Source: an uncultured Aquimarina sp.
Lineage (GTDB): Bacteria > Bacteroidota > Bacteroidia > Flavobacteriales > Flavobacteriaceae
Direction: 5' to 3'
Assembly (NCBI GenBank): GCA_947498765.1
Contig: CANMLG010000044.1
Span: 26,969 to 90,968, forward strand
Length of the DNA stretch: 64,000 bases
Below the pieces are notes generated by a model. The model searched no databases, was not told the origin of the DNA, and worked only from the letters and a program-made list of their open reading frames with translations. Position numbers and translations under genes: made by a program. Within the stretch, counting starts at the first letter, position 1. Every line of letters begins with the position of its first letter. This document shows, piece by piece, positions 36,068 through 46,700 of this stretch.

Positions 36068-36106
36068 AACAAGCTCCATTTACTAGTAAATGGAGCTTGC
36101 TTTTTA
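36068..36106. terminator. Bidirectional terminator (30-nt palindrome)
   Basis: Perfect 15-bp arms CAAGCTCCATTTACT / AGTAAATGGAGCTTG (36070-36099), then C and five T. It lies between the converging SRPBCC and birA genes. Confidence 0.88.
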
Positions 36107-36113
36107 TACCTAA

Positions 36114-36842
36114 TTAATATTTCAATTCAATTTGTTTTAAATCATAAGTATTAACACACTCATCTTCCTCCATCACTTGCAGCAAACCTTGATTAGTCAC
36201 TCCCTGAATAATACCCACAAACTCCCTATTATCAACCACAAAAGTTGATGGCTTTTTGTATCGAAACATGGCATTTTCAAAATCTTGCTTCAATTTATTA
36301 AAATCTTTAGCCTGGTAATTTTCAAAAAAACTTTCTAAACACATTAAAATTTGCTGGAGTATTTCTTCTAGCGAAAGCGAAATCCCTAGTATATTTTTTA
36401 TTGATGAGGCTTTAGGCAAATTATAAAAATCTACTTGATTTACATTTAAGCCAATTCCAATTATTGTTTCGGACAAAACGCCATTTTGATAGCTATTTTC
36501 AATCAAAATCCCTCCAATCTTTTTATTGGCTGACAAAATGTCGTTCGGCCACTTAATTTTTAAATGCGGTAAACTATTTTTTTTTAAAACACTTTTTACA
36601 GCCAAAGCGGTTAGCATATTTAGAACAAATGGCTGTAAAGCGACAGCCTCCTTAATTGAAAAAAAGACACTAAAAGTAAGATTTTTACCCGCTTCGGCTT
36701 CCCAATTTGATCCGCGCTGCCCCCTACCTTTAGTTTGTTTTTTTGCCCAAACACATGTTGGTTCTACAATACTTTTTTGCCGTAAAGCTTCTTTTAAAAA
36801 ACTATTTGTAGATGGTATGGCATCAACTTTGATTATTTTCAT
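36114..36842 (-). CDS. birA: Biotin--[acetyl-CoA-carboxylase] ligase
   Basis: Activates biotin with ATP and attaches it to biotin carboxyl carrier protein. 242 residues from MKIIKVDAIPSTNSFLKE; it has the biotin/AMP loop GRGQRGSNW, LKIKWPNDI with the catalytic Lys, IGIGLNVNQ, and a C-terminal SH3-like domain. There is no N-terminal winged helix, so it is a monofunctional ligase and not the BirA repressor type. The frame is open to 36959, but the added 39 residues are unlike the family, and this start faces rsfS across a normal divergent promoter region. Confidence 0.92.
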   Translation of the reverse strand: MKIIKVDAIPSTNSFLKEALRQKSIVEPTCVWAKKQTKGRGQRGSNWEAEAGKNLTFSVFFSIKEAVALQPFVLNMLTALAVKSVLKKNSLPHLKIKWPNDILSANKKIGGILIENSYQNGVLSETIIGIGLNVNQVDFYNLPKASSIKNILGISLSLEEILQQILMCLESFFENYQAKDFNKLKQDFENAMFRYKKPSTFVVDNREFVGIIQGVTNQGLLQVMEEDECVNTYDLKQIELKY

Positions 36843-36993
36843 TAAAATTATAGACTTTTGCTTGTACAAATAAGGTGTTAAAAAGCCAAAAAAGAATAAC
36901 TTTGTTATAACTAATAAAAAAACGGCTTTATCTTTTTTTTGAATACCGTAAATTAGCATATAGACTATAAAACATCAACTGATCACAATTTCT

Positions 36994-37001
36994 TAAATTT
37001 G
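36994..37001 (+). promoter_or_regulatory. Probable -7 promoter element for the rsfS-ftsH operon
   Basis: TAAATTTG fits TAnnTTTG, 36 bp upstream of the rsfS start. No TTG is found at -33. Confidence 0.4.
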
Positions 37002-37036
37002 CTACTAGCATGCAAGAAAGAGTAAAAAAAATTTGA

Positions 37037-37408
37037 ATGTCGAAACAAGAAAAAAACAATGATTTGTTAATAGCTCAAGTCATTAAAGGTATTGAAGAAG
37101 TAAAAGGACAAGACATTACCATACTTGATTTAAGAGAAATTGAAAACACAGTATGTGACTATTTTATTATTTGTAATGGTACTTCCAACACACAAGTAAA
37201 CGCCATTGTTGGTTCCGTTCAAAAAACTGTTAGCAAAGCATTAAAAGATAAACCTTGGAATATTGAAGGTACAGATAATGCCGAATGGGTATTAATGGAT
37301 TATATTAATGTAGTGGTTCACGTTTTCCAAAAACACATTAGAGAAATATATAATATAGAAGAACTTTGGGGTGATGCAAAAAGCACACTCATAGAAACAA
37401 ATTATTAA
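37037..37408 (+). CDS. rsfS: Ribosomal silencing factor RsfS
   Basis: Binds ribosomal protein uL14 and blocks subunit joining when nutrients are scarce. 123 residues, typical. Conserved blocks: DITILDLREIENTVCDYFIICNG, SNTQVNAI, and AEWVLMDYINVVVHVFQKHIRE followed by YNIEELWGDA. First gene of an rsfS-ftsH-LUD-cdsA-psd-ACBP gene string. Confidence 0.95.
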   Translation: MSKQEKNNDLLIAQVIKGIEEVKGQDITILDLREIENTVCDYFIICNGTSNTQVNAIVGSVQKTVSKALKDKPWNIEGTDNAEWVLMDYINVVVHVFQKHIREIYNIEELWGDAKSTLIETNY

Positions 37409-37425
37409 AATTAGCAAAAAAATAT

Positions 37426-39390
37426 ATGGCAAATCAGCCCAAAAAATCAGATTTAAACAAAAAACCAAAATTCAACTCTTATTGGATTATAGCCTTAGTT
37501 GTATTAGGTTTTTTTGCTATTACCTTTTTTGAAGGTGATTTAGCTGGTAAAAACGAAATATCCCCTTCGGAATTTCAAACTTACCTAAAGGAAAATGAAG
37601 TTAACAAAGTAGTTATTGTTAATAGAAGAATTGCTAAAGTTTTTTTAACTACCGAAGCAAAACGCCTAGAAAAACACAAAAAGAAAACTGGAAATACTTT
37701 TTTATCCAATACATCGGGTAAAGAAAGAGCCGATTATCAGTTTGAATTTGGTGATTTACAAAACTTTGAAAACACTATAAATCAAATAAAATCATCTAAC
37801 AACATAAATACTCCTGTACAATATAGTAGTGAATCAAATGTATGGGGAGATTTATTGATTTCACTACTACCATTCGCCCTTATTATAGGTGTATGGATTT
37901 TTATTATGCGCCGTATGAGTGGTGGCGGTGGCGGTGGACCTGGAGGTCAAATTTTCAATATTGGAAAATCAAAAGCCAAACTATTTGATCAAAATACTGA
38001 TGTAAAAACATCCTTTGAAAATGTAGCTGGTTTAGAAGGAGCCAAGGAAGAAGTACAAGAAATTGTTGATTTTTTAAAAAATCCAGAAAAATATACTTCT
38101 TTGGGAGGAAAAATACCTAAAGGTGCTCTTTTAGTGGGGCCTCCTGGTACTGGAAAAACATTATTAGCAAAGGCTGTAGCTGGAGAAGCAAAAGTTCCTT
38201 TCTTTTCTTTATCTGGTTCTGATTTTGTTGAAATGTTTGTAGGTGTCGGAGCTTCACGTGTACGTGATTTATTTAAACAAGCTAAAGATAAATCACCTGC
38301 CATTATTTTTATTGATGAAATTGATGCCATTGGTAGAGCACGTGGAAAAAACAATATGTCTGGATCTAATGATGAACGTGAAAACACCCTTAACCAACTT
38401 TTAACCGAAATGGATGGTTTTGGCACAAATACTAATGTTATTGTAATTGCAGCTACCAACCGTGCTGATGTTTTAGATAAAGCCTTAATGAGAGCTGGTC
38501 GTTTTGATCGTCAAATTTATGTAGACTTACCTAATTTAACCGAAAGACTTTCCATATTTAAAGTCCACCTAAAACCTCTAAAAAAAGACGACAACTTAAA
38601 TATTGAGTTTTTAGCAAAACAAACCCCTGGTTTTTCCGGTGCAGACATTGCAAATTTATGTAATGAGGCTGCTCTTATAGCTGCCCGTAAAGGTAAAAAG
38701 ACTGTTGGAAAACAAGATTTTTTAGATGCCGTTGATCGTATAGTTGGTGGACTAGAAAGACGAAGTAATTTATTTTCTGCAGAAGAAAAGAAAACTATAG
38801 CTTATCATGAAGCTGGACACGCTACAGTGAGTTGGTTCTTAGAACATGCAGATCCTTTAGTAAAAGTTACCATAGTCCCTAGAGGAAGATCATTGGGAGC
38901 TGCTTGGTATTTACCGCAAGAAGCTCACATTACTCGAACTAATAAGTTTTTAGATGAAATTTGTGTCACTATGGGTGGACGTGCTGCAGAAAAAATTATG
39001 TTTAACCAAATATCTACAGGTGCATTAAGCGACCTTGAAAGTGTAACCAAAAAAGCAAAAGCTATGGTTATGATATATGGTTTAAACGAAAAAGTAGGAA
39101 ATATTACTTATTATGACCCTGCTGGAGAAAGCGGATTTCTAAAACCATACAGTGAAAAAACTGCCGAATTAATTGATGCTGAAATAAAAAACATTATTGA
39201 AACTCAATTTCAACGTGCTATTGACCTACTTGAAACTCACAAGGAAAAAATGACTCAACTTGCCGAAGTTTTACTTGAAAGAGAAGTTATTTTTAAAGAT
39301 GATTTAGTAGAAATTTTTGGAGAAAGACCCTTTAAAAAAGAAACCCCAATAGTTATTGACGCTGAGACTAATAACGAAGAAGAAAAATAA
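37426..39390 (+). CDS. ftsH: ATP-dependent zinc metalloprotease FtsH
   Basis: Membrane-bound AAA+ protease for quality control and regulated turnover. Transmembrane helices about 18-35 and 142-161 around a periplasmic domain, a Gly-rich linker (165-173), AAA module with Walker A GPPGTGKT (238-245), Walker B IIFIDEID and [23 protein letters not shown], then the peptidase with zinc-binding HEAGH (461-465). 654 residues. All catalytic elements are intact. It starts 17 bp after rsfS. Confidence 0.96.
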   Translation: MANQPKKSDLNKKPKFNSYWIIALVVLGFFAITFFEGDLAGKNEISPSEFQTYLKENEVNKVVIVNRRIAKVFLTTEAKRLEKHKKKTGNTFLSNTSGKERADYQFEFGDLQNFENTINQIKSSNNINTPVQYSSESNVWGDLLISLLPFALIIGVWIFIMRRMSGGGGGGPGGQIFNIGKSKAKLFDQNTDVKTSFENVAGLEGAKEEVQEIVDFLKNPEKYTSLGGKIPKGALLVGPPGTGKTLLAKAVAGEAKVPFFSLSGSDFVEMFVGVGASRVRDLFKQAKDKSPAIIFIDEIDAIGRARGKNNMSGSNDERENTLNQLLTEMDGFGTNTNVIVIAATNRADVLDKALMRAGRFDRQIYVDLPNLTERLSIFKVHLKPLKKDDNLNIEFLAKQTPGFSGADIANLCNEAALIAARKGKKTVGKQDFLDAVDRIVGGLERRSNLFSAEEKKTIAYHEAGHATVSWFLEHADPLVKVTIVPRGRSLGAAWYLPQEAHITRTNKFLDEICVTMGGRAAEKIMFNQISTGALSDLESVTKKAKAMVMIYGLNEKVGNITYYDPAGESGFLKPYSEKTAELIDAEIKNIIETQFQRAIDLLETHKEKMTQLAEVLLEREVIFKDDLVEIFGERPFKKETPIVIDAETNNEEEK

Positions 39391-39459
39391 ACGTAAGAAT
39401 AACACCTTTTTCTCGTTAGTAGTAATGAATATATTGCAATCAATTATAAGTAAAGTAAT

Positions 39460-40065
39460 ATGAGTTTGTTCAGAAGACTTTTTTCGTCACGTAACAAACC
39501 TCAAAAGGAGGAGGACGACTCATTTTCAACAAGCAAGTACATGCCCGAAAATGAACTTCCAGTTGATGAACAATTTATGCTCAACTTTAGAGAAAAAGGA
39601 GGTAAATTTTTGTATTGCGAAAACGAACATGAAGCTTTTCAAACATTTGATAATATTTTATTAGAAAATGAGTGGCATAACAACGAAATTTGTTGTTTTG
39701 AGACTCATTTACAAAAACAGTTTTCACAGTTTAGTATTGATTTTACTAAAAAAGTTTCTGCGAATGTCTACTTTGCTTCGTGTGAATATTTAATTGGCAA
39801 TAGTGGGGGTATTTTAGTTTCATCCAATCAATTGAAAGAAAAAAAACTAGATGAATTACCTGAAAATTTTATTATCATTGCTTACACTAGTCAGCTGATT
39901 AGCACAATTAGCGAAGGCTTAAAAGGCATAAAAAACAAAAAAAGCAATTATATACCTACCAATATTACCACCATACAATTGTTTGAAGCCCAAAAAGAAA
40001 ATAATTTTTTGACCTATGGAAGTAGCGCAAAAAACCTATACCTACTTTTAGTAGAAGACTTATAG
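39460..40065 (+). CDS. LUD domain protein (LutC/YkgG-like)
   Basis: 201 residues, resembling the LUD domain of lactate-utilisation proteins: YCENEHEAFQTFDNILLENEW, ANVYFASCEYLIGNSGGILVSS and FIIIAYTSQLISTISEGL match the family's ligand-binding region. The lutA/lutB partner genes are absent here. Instead it sits 1 bp before cdsA in a membrane and lipid gene string, which suggests a different role from lactate oxidation. Function unknown. Confidence 0.78.
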   Translation: MSLFRRLFSSRNKPQKEEDDSFSTSKYMPENELPVDEQFMLNFREKGGKFLYCENEHEAFQTFDNILLENEWHNNEICCFETHLQKQFSQFSIDFTKKVSANVYFASCEYLIGNSGGILVSSNQLKEKKLDELPENFIIIAYTSQLISTISEGLKGIKNKKSNYIPTNITTIQLFEAQKENNFLTYGSSAKNLYLLLVEDL

Positions 40066-40066
40066 C

Positions 40067-40873
40067 ATGAAAGAACTATACACCAGAACACTTTCTGGAT
40101 TTATATATGTATGTATACTTATTGGCTCTATATTGCTCCATAAGTATTCATTTTTAGGCGTTTTTTTTATATTCTCACTCATTTGTTTGAATGAATTTCA
40201 ACAATTAATACATTTTAAAAAAATCTCCTTATATGTTATTCTTATACTTGGTTTTATAGCAACTCATTTTATAAAAATTCCCATAACAATTACATGGTCA
40301 TTTTTATTTGTTTCACTTTTTGTACAACTACTATTGTTAAAAGATCTTCTTTTTATTCGAATCATTCCAATGTTCGAAAAAAAGAAATATATAGTTAGTA
40401 TTTTTTATCTAATCAGTTGTTTTTTCTTTTTAACTCTTATCCCTTTTGACCAATTTGGCAATTACAATCCCACATACATTATAGGTTTACTTATACTCAT
40501 ATGGGTTAATGATTCATTTGCTTATTTAACAGGTAAAAATTTTGGCAAGCATAAATTATATGCTAAAATATCTCCAAAAAAAACTATTGAAGGCTTTGCT
40601 GGAGGTTTTATTGCTGCTATTATAGGTGGGATGCTGATTTCATATTTCACCATTAGCTTATCATTAATAGACTGGATAATTATTGCTGCTATTGTGGCTA
40701 TATTCGGAACTATTGGCGATTTAATTCAATCAAAATTTAAACGACAAGCTGGCGTAAAAGATAGTGGAAAAATAATGCCAGGCCACGGAGGCATATTTGA
40801 TCGCCTTGATAGTATATTATATGCAAGTCCTTTTGTATTTTTGTATCTACAAATAATTACATATGTTTCATAA
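40067..40873 (+). CDS. cdsA: Phosphatidate cytidylyltransferase
   Basis: Makes CDP-diacylglycerol from phosphatidate and CTP, the branch-point of phospholipid synthesis. 268 residues with about eight membrane segments. Signature elements: WVNDSFAYLTGKNFGKHKL, SPKKTIEGFAGG, and GDLIQSKFKRQAGVKDSGKI with PGHGGIFDRLDSI near the end. It overlaps psd by 11 bp. Confidence 0.94.
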   Translation: MKELYTRTLSGFIYVCILIGSILLHKYSFLGVFFIFSLICLNEFQQLIHFKKISLYVILILGFIATHFIKIPITITWSFLFVSLFVQLLLLKDLLFIRIIPMFEKKKYIVSIFYLISCFFFLTLIPFDQFGNYNPTYIIGLLILIWVNDSFAYLTGKNFGKHKLYAKISPKKTIEGFAGGFIAAIIGGMLISYFTISLSLIDWIIIAAIVAIFGTIGDLIQSKFKRQAGVKDSGKIMPGHGGIFDRLDSILYASPFVFLYLQIITYVS

Positions 40874-41525
40874 AGAAGGTTACAAAATCATAACAATAAC
40901 ATTAATTCTAGTTTCTGCATTAGCTTTGACTACTTATTTTTTTATTGATAATATTATTTTAAAAGGTATTTTATATGCTGTTGCTGTCTTCTTTTTAATA
41001 ATTATTCTTCAATTTTTCAGAAACCCTAAACGTAACACAAAAACTGACGACAACATTGTTGTATCCCCTGTAGATGGCAAAGTTGTTGTAATAGAAGAGG
41101 TATTTGAAAAAGAGTTTTTTAAAGAAAAAAGAATACAAGTATCCGTATTCATGTCACCAATAAACGTACATGTTACCCGAAACCCAATTGGAGGCAAGGT
41201 ACTTTTTAGTAAATACCACCCAGGTAAATTTCTAGTTGCCTGGCACCCAAAATCATCTGAAGAAAATGAACGCACTACAGTTGTTATCGAAAATTCAAAA
41301 ATAAATGTACTTTATCGTCAAATTGCAGGTGCTTTAGCAAAAAGAATTGTAAATTATGCTAAGGAAAACACAATTGTAGCACAAGGCGCTGATAATGGTT
41401 TTATCAAATTTGGCTCAAGAGTTGATGTTTTTTTACCATTAGGAACAAAGATCAACGTTAATTTAGAAGATAAAGTTCGAGGTGGAGAAAGCATTTTAGC
41501 AACCGTAATGCAGCAGAATGATTAA
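40863..41525 (+). CDS. psd: Phosphatidylserine decarboxylase (short form)
   Basis: Forms phosphatidylethanolamine from phosphatidylserine, using a pyruvoyl group made by self-cleavage. 220 residues, the short, single-membrane-region type. N-terminal hydrophobic hairpin about 10-50, SPVDGKVVVIEE, FMSPINVHVTRNPIGGKV, AKRIVNYAK and QGADNGFIKFGSRVDVFLP. The cleavage serine lies in RGGESILA near the C-terminus, the position of LGST in E. coli. Overlaps cdsA, and its stop shares a base with the next start. Confidence 0.92.
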   Translation: MFHKEGYKIITITLILVSALALTTYFFIDNIILKGILYAVAVFFLIIILQFFRNPKRNTKTDDNIVVSPVDGKVVVIEEVFEKEFFKEKRIQVSVFMSPINVHVTRNPIGGKVLFSKYHPGKFLVAWHPKSSEENERTTVVIENSKINVLYRQIAGALAKRIVNYAKENTIVAQGADNGFIKFGSRVDVFLPLGTKINVNLEDKVRGGESILATVMQQND

Positions 41526-41788
41526 TGGATAGCAAAACAATACATAAAACTTTTTTAAAAGCCGTAGAAGAAGCAAATAGCTATCCAAAACTATTAGCTA
41601 CAGACATTAAATTAAAATTTTACGCATATTACAAACAAGCCACGGAAGACCCCGGTCTTTACAGACCTACTGATGAAGTTGAACTTAGGAATGCCTTTAA
41701 AGTTAATGCATTACTACAAGTAAGGGGTTTGAGTAAAGATGAAGCTAAACTTGGATATATTGAACTTGTCAAAACCTATCTTAGGTAA
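41525..41788 (+). CDS. Acyl-CoA-binding protein
   Basis: 87-residue four-helix ACBP: FLKAVEEANSYPKL, LKFYAYYKQATEDPGLYRP (the acyl-CoA-binding block) and a C-terminal helix YIELVKTYL. It binds long-chain acyl-CoA in the cytosol. The start ATG overlaps the psd stop (TAATG), so this is the last gene of the phospholipid operon. ACBPs are common in eukaryotes and patchy in bacteria, but regular in Flavobacteriia. Confidence 0.92.
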   Translation: MDSKTIHKTFLKAVEEANSYPKLLATDIKLKFYAYYKQATEDPGLYRPTDEVELRNAFKVNALLQVRGLSKDEAKLGYIELVKTYLR

Positions 41789-41821
41789 TAATCTACTCAT
41801 AAAACAGTAATCCAAATTAAA

Positions 41822-42172
41822 TTACACCTTTACCTTATCTCCCTCTAATTCCTCTAATTTATTACCTAAATCAGCTAACATACCTATAAACGGTATTACC
41901 TGTCTTCCTAAATCAGTTAATGAATATTCTACTCGTAGTGGTATTTCATGATATACTTTTTTTGATAAAATATTTACTTTTAACAGAAATTTCAGCTCTT
42001 GATTAAGCATTTTTTCGCTAATTTCTGGTATCAATTTCTTCAAATCTCCATACCGAAGCATGTCTGCTCCGAAAAATTGACCAATAATTAACAACTTCCA
42101 TTTACCTCCAATAATGTCCAAAGATTTACGAACTGGACAGGTGTCAATTAATTTTTTTTCTTTTTTTTCCAT
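41822..42172 (-). CDS. HxlR-family transcriptional regulator
   Basis: 116-residue winged helix protein: CPVRKSLDIIGGKWKLLIIG at the N-terminus (Cys12), then RYGDLKKLIPEISEKMLNQELK as recognition helix region. The family often senses electrophiles or oxidants through this N-terminal cysteine (YodB, HypR). It is divergent from the three-gene oxidoreductase cassette, which it most likely represses (inference). The acyl-CoA-binding protein gene converges on it with 33 bp between. Confidence 0.88.
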   Translation of the reverse strand: MEKKEKKLIDTCPVRKSLDIIGGKWKLLIIGQFFGADMLRYGDLKKLIPEISEKMLNQELKFLLKVNILSKKVYHEIPLRVEYSLTDLGRQVIPFIGMLADLGNKLEELEGDKVKV

Positions 42173-42208
42173 TTGTTATCACTTGATTATCAGTAAAACC
42201 AACCAAAA

Positions 42209-42237
42209 GGTAAGTACCCCACCAATTGGTAAGCACT
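42209..42237. promoter_or_regulatory. Candidate HxlR operator repeats
   Basis: GGTAAGTACC (42209-42218, itself a GGTA-AG-TACC dyad) and GGTAAGCACT (42228-42237) are direct repeats 19 bp apart, with the perfect palindrome ACCAATTGGT (42221-42230) between and overlapping them. They lie between the divergent HxlR and oxidoreductase cassette genes, where a dimeric winged-helix regulator would bind. Confidence 0.5.
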
Positions 42238-42297
42238 TGATTTAACGAAAGTTATATATTAAATTGAGTTATCAATTAATCTTAAAATGATTTAATT

Positions 42298-42918
42298 ATG
42301 AAGGAAATACTAATAATAAGTCCCTTCTCATTACAAGGTACGTATGTCAAAAAGAATCTACAAAAAAAAGATCAAAATGTTCAAGATGATATTAAAAAAA
42401 ATTCAGAAAGTTTTTTAGATAAAAATTTCTTTGTCGAGAAAAAGCTTGATCAATTATATCAATTAAAGAACAAATTTTCAAATGCAAACTGCTTGTATTT
42501 TGTAATTACAAAGCAAATATTACATCAAGATTTCAATGATTATTTTATTAATCTAATTCTGGCCATTCATCATACCCAACCAGAATTAATCATTGTTGAT
42601 CACAATATTTGTAAGCATATATATAATTCTAGGTGCGAAGAAGTCATAGAAATGATCAAGACTGTATTTAGAGAAAATAAACTCTCGGTAATACATCTAA
42701 AGAAAGACAGATCTACATTAAAAGAAGTATATGAATTTTATAATATTTCTGAAAATTGCATAAGTAAAAAACTCATCAATAAAGTTCATAAGCATGCTAA
42801 AAAAATATTCAGTGTAAAAAAACAAGTAATGTATCCCAATGATTTGCTTGTTCCTGTAGCTGAACAACCGTTTAAAAAAACATTTGACTGGCATAACCAT
42901 TCCTATAATTTAAATTAA
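42298..42918 (+). CDS. Orphan protein, first gene of the heme-oxygenase-like cassette
   Basis: 206 residues, no family recognised. It starts with a hydrophobic strand (KEILIISPFSL), continues with charged helices (QKKDQNVQDDIKKN), a Rossmann-like core pattern of strands and helices (CLYFVITKQI, ELIIVDHNIC, LSVIHLKKDR) and a C-terminal tail with Trp-His-Asn-His (FDWHNHSYN). The alternating beta/alpha pattern suggests a nucleotide- or ligand-binding fold, but no Walker or other motif is visible. It lies 15 bp before the DsbA-like gene, so co-expression is very likely. Confidence 0.6.
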   Translation: MKEILIISPFSLQGTYVKKNLQKKDQNVQDDIKKNSESFLDKNFFVEKKLDQLYQLKNKFSNANCLYFVITKQILHQDFNDYFINLILAIHHTQPELIIVDHNICKHIYNSRCEEVIEMIKTVFRENKLSVIHLKKDRSTLKEVYEFYNISENCISKKLINKVHKHAKKIFSVKKQVMYPNDLLVPVAEQPFKKTFDWHNHSYNLN

Positions 42919-42933
42919 TAAAAAAAGAAAATC

Positions 42934-43665
42934 ATGAATTATTTAAACACAGACAGCTTGATTTTAGAAGAAAAAAGCATCAAAGATGTTGCTACAATTT
43001 CTAAACCTAAAAACAATCAAATAAAAAAAATTGAAATTATTTATGGATATGATCCACTTTGTGGTTGGTGCTATGGTTTTTCAAATGAGATAAAGACTGT
43101 AATAGATGACTTAAAACATATTGCTGACTTCAAACTTGTTAATGGAGGCATCTTTGCTGGTTTAAGGGGCCTAAAAATGGGATACATTAGTGAGCATATT
43201 AAAAAGAATATGGAAAATGTTAGCGATAGATCTGGTCGCTTATTTGGAGCTAACTTTTTAAAATTATTAAACAATACCCATTATAGTTATGACTCAAAAA
43301 AAGCATCAATAGCAGTGGCCATTATGAGAGATGTTTTTTCTGAAGGCACATTTGAATTTGCTTCTGATATACAAACTGCTTTTTTCAAATACGGAAAAGA
43401 TATTCAAGCTGACAGTACATATATCGAACTTTTAGAAGATTACCCTATTGATATCAACTATTTCTTGGATAGATTAAATAGTAAAATCGAAGCTGAGAAA
43501 GTTGAATTAGAATTTTTAAACACTCAATTATTAGGCTTTGAAGGATACCCTGCTTGTGCCATAAAAATGAATGGTATTACAGAAATACTAAATCAAGGTT
43601 ATTTAGATGCTTCACAAATAATATCTAAAATTCTTTACAAAATGGAAGAAATTAAATGCAACTAG
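42934..43665 (+). CDS. DsbA-family (FrnE-like) thiol oxidoreductase
   Basis: 243 residues, thioredoxin fold with a helical insertion. Active site CGWC (43-46) in YGYDPLCGWCYGFS, the pattern of cytoplasmic DsbA-like proteins of the COG3531 type; a cis-Pro loop follows later in FEGYPACAIK. No signal peptide, so it acts in the cytosol. It may reduce or isomerise disulfides, or protect thiols of its neighbour, the multidomain heme protein, 96 bp downstream. The substrate is not evident. Confidence 0.85.
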   Translation: MNYLNTDSLILEEKSIKDVATISKPKNNQIKKIEIIYGYDPLCGWCYGFSNEIKTVIDDLKHIADFKLVNGGIFAGLRGLKMGYISEHIKKNMENVSDRSGRLFGANFLKLLNNTHYSYDSKKASIAVAIMRDVFSEGTFEFASDIQTAFFKYGKDIQADSTYIELLEDYPIDINYFLDRLNSKIEAEKVELEFLNTQLLGFEGYPACAIKMNGITEILNQGYLDASQIISKILYKMEEIKCN

Positions 43666-43761
43666 CTGCATACAAACAAATTCCCCCTCTCAAATCTATT
43701 TTAACTAACCAATTAAATTTCATTAAAGCATGTACTAAACTAAAAAGCTAAACTAACCATA

Positions 43762-46700
43762 ATGAACACTAAAATATATAGCTCCTCGCATAACTATATC
43801 GTATATGCCGAAAAAATTAACACCCAAAATGGACATGAAAATTTAGGATTCCTCTCTTTTAAAAGAGGATTTATGCCCCTTTTAAATCCTATTTCAAATT
43901 TACCTGCTCCATTTAAAATTTGGGATGAAATAGCTCAAGAACTTCCTAAGCACTACAAAAATCAAACCTTGAGAGTTTCATTACAAAAACTAGAAACCCT
44001 AGATGCCACTCTACTTGATGAAAAGTATTTATGCCGAGCAAGTATGCTTATGAGTATACTTGCACATGCTTACGTAAGAAATGAACGGAATGAAGATTTA
44101 AATATTCCTGAATCAATAGAAAAACCCTGGAAAGTAATTACAGAAAGGTTAGAAAGACCTCAACCATTTCTTTCTTATATTGATTTAATTATATATAATT
44201 GGAAACAAAAAAATATAAACAACAAATTTGAATTAGATAATCTTGAATTATTAACCCCAACAGTTAACAATCAAGAAGAGCGTGTTTTTTACCTTACACA
44301 AACAGAAATTGCTTTTAAAACTATTGATGTAATAAAACATGTAGTTAATATCCAAAATGCAATAGTTCAAAATAATAAGCGAGAGGTAATTAACGGTTTA
44401 CTTGCTCTTAAAGAAATAACGCTGCAAGTAACCGAGAACAGTTTTTTAAAAATCAATCCAAACCCTCGAAGCAAGACTTATGTAGATCCTGTTATATGGG
44501 CTAAAACAGTTGCTCCATTTGCTGTTCCTATTAAAGAAGGTGTTCAAGGACCTAGTGGAACATCATCCCCTTTTTTTCATTTAATTGATACTTTTATTGA
44601 ACGTGCCAAATACGATACCATATTAGGCAAAGAAGCTATTCTTATAAGAGAATGGTATCCTAAACATTGGCAAAACTTTTTAAAGGCAGTTGATGAAATT
44701 TCAATTAATAACTATATCAATCAACAAAATGACGAAGAGCTAAATGGAGCTTTTTATTCTTTTATCGAAAGTTACTCTGGAGACAAAGGCTTTTTAGGAG
44801 TACACCGAAGGAAAGTTTATGGTTATTTACAAATGGCATTTAAAGTAGGTAGATCGGTAACAATTGGTGGTTTTAGTGGATTATTTAAAGAAAGAACATG
44901 GGAAGAAGTTGATGATGAACTTGAAACGACAAGATTAGAAAGATATGCTACAAAAAAATTAAAATGCCCTTTTGGATTTGTTTCCAAACGAACAAAAAGT
45001 AAATCTGAAAACATTACAAAAGTTGAGATCAACACCAAAAGCAAAGGGATTACCTACAGACCCGGAGATCGATGTTCTGTTATTCCCAAAAATGGAAAAA
45101 AAACTGTTCATAAAATAATTGAATTACTAAACTTAACTGGAAAAGAGCCCATAATACTTAATAATGAATGGAAAAATTACTTTGAAACTTATTACAATAA
45201 AAATGTTGAGCAAGCTAGTGTTTATGAAATATTACTATCTGCTAAAATCAATGATACTAATAGTATCCTTTCGTTATGTCCTCATTTAAAACTGTTTTTT
45301 AAAATAGATACTAACACTAAACAAATTTCATTATTAGAATTGGTTGAAAAATTAGTAGCCTTTTCGTCAAATGTATCACAAATGCTATTGCCTCATTTTA
45401 TGGATTGCCTACATCCTGAACAAGAAAGAATGTACAGTATTTCATCAGGCTTTGACAATACTAAAATTGAACTCACTATTAGTGACTGTAAAACAACTAT
45501 AAATGACAAAGTCTACAAAGGGGTTTGCTCCCATTTTTTAACTACAGAAGAAATAAACACTCACTCGAAAATACCAATTAATATTAGTAGACCTTTACGC
45601 TTTTCATTACCAAAAACAATAAACAACGAATATATTACACTATTTGCTGCTGGTTCAGGCATTGCACCTTTTAGAAGCTTTTGGATAGAAATAAAACGTC
45701 AAAATAAATTAAAACAGCTCTCTATTTTTTTATCTGTAAAATCTGTAGATGATATTATCTATAAAAACGAACTTAAAGAACTACTAATAGTTAATGAAGT
45801 AGATTTAAACATTATAGCGACTAGAGAGCATTTAGTCTTGGACAAAGACAAATCAAAAATCGAAGGTGAGTTAATATTTGCAAGTTTCCAAAATATAAAA
45901 ATTGACCATATTATTTTACAAAAAGAACATACCTCAAAAATATACCAGCAAATTATAGCTAATAAAAAAGGGAGTGAAGGCTTATTTTACACTTGTGGAA
46001 AAGCTGGGTTTTCTTTATCAATTCTTAATTGTATTAAACAAATTATAGCAAAAAAAATGCCCAAAAATTTAGAGGCTAAAGAGCAATTCTATGCTTTATT
46101 TTCTGAAAACAGATATATGCAAGATGTATTTACATCACCAAATCTTATAGAAAGCAATACACATAAAAACTATTATATGTCTGATATTATCAATAAAAAC
46201 AATGACAAAAATGGATATTGGCTTTCAATTAATAATAAAGTATATGATGTTACAGAATTTAAAGAAATACATCCCGGAGGTGATAAAATTATAATTGACA
46301 ATAGTGGGCGTGATGGCACTTACGAATTTAAAAGAGCTAACCATAACTCCTCTAAAGAAATAGAATCATTGCTAAGTATGTATTGTATTGGTAGCCTAAA
46401 AAAAACAGAATTACCATTTAATTTACAAAAGGAGTATAATAAATGGCTCAAAGCTTTACAACTATGTACCGAAATGTTAAATACTTTTATTGCTGACTTT
46501 TCTTTTAAAAACAAAAAAACCACAATATTATGTGAAACAAATGAAAAAACCCCTTATAAAATTGCTTTAATGGTGGAAAACCAAAATAGATTTTTAACTG
46601 AATATGTTAAAAATATTCACGAAATTATAATAACACTTTATGGTGAGCAATCATATTTTGGTGATGTTATTCAGCTTATCAACAACGCTGTTGAATCCAC

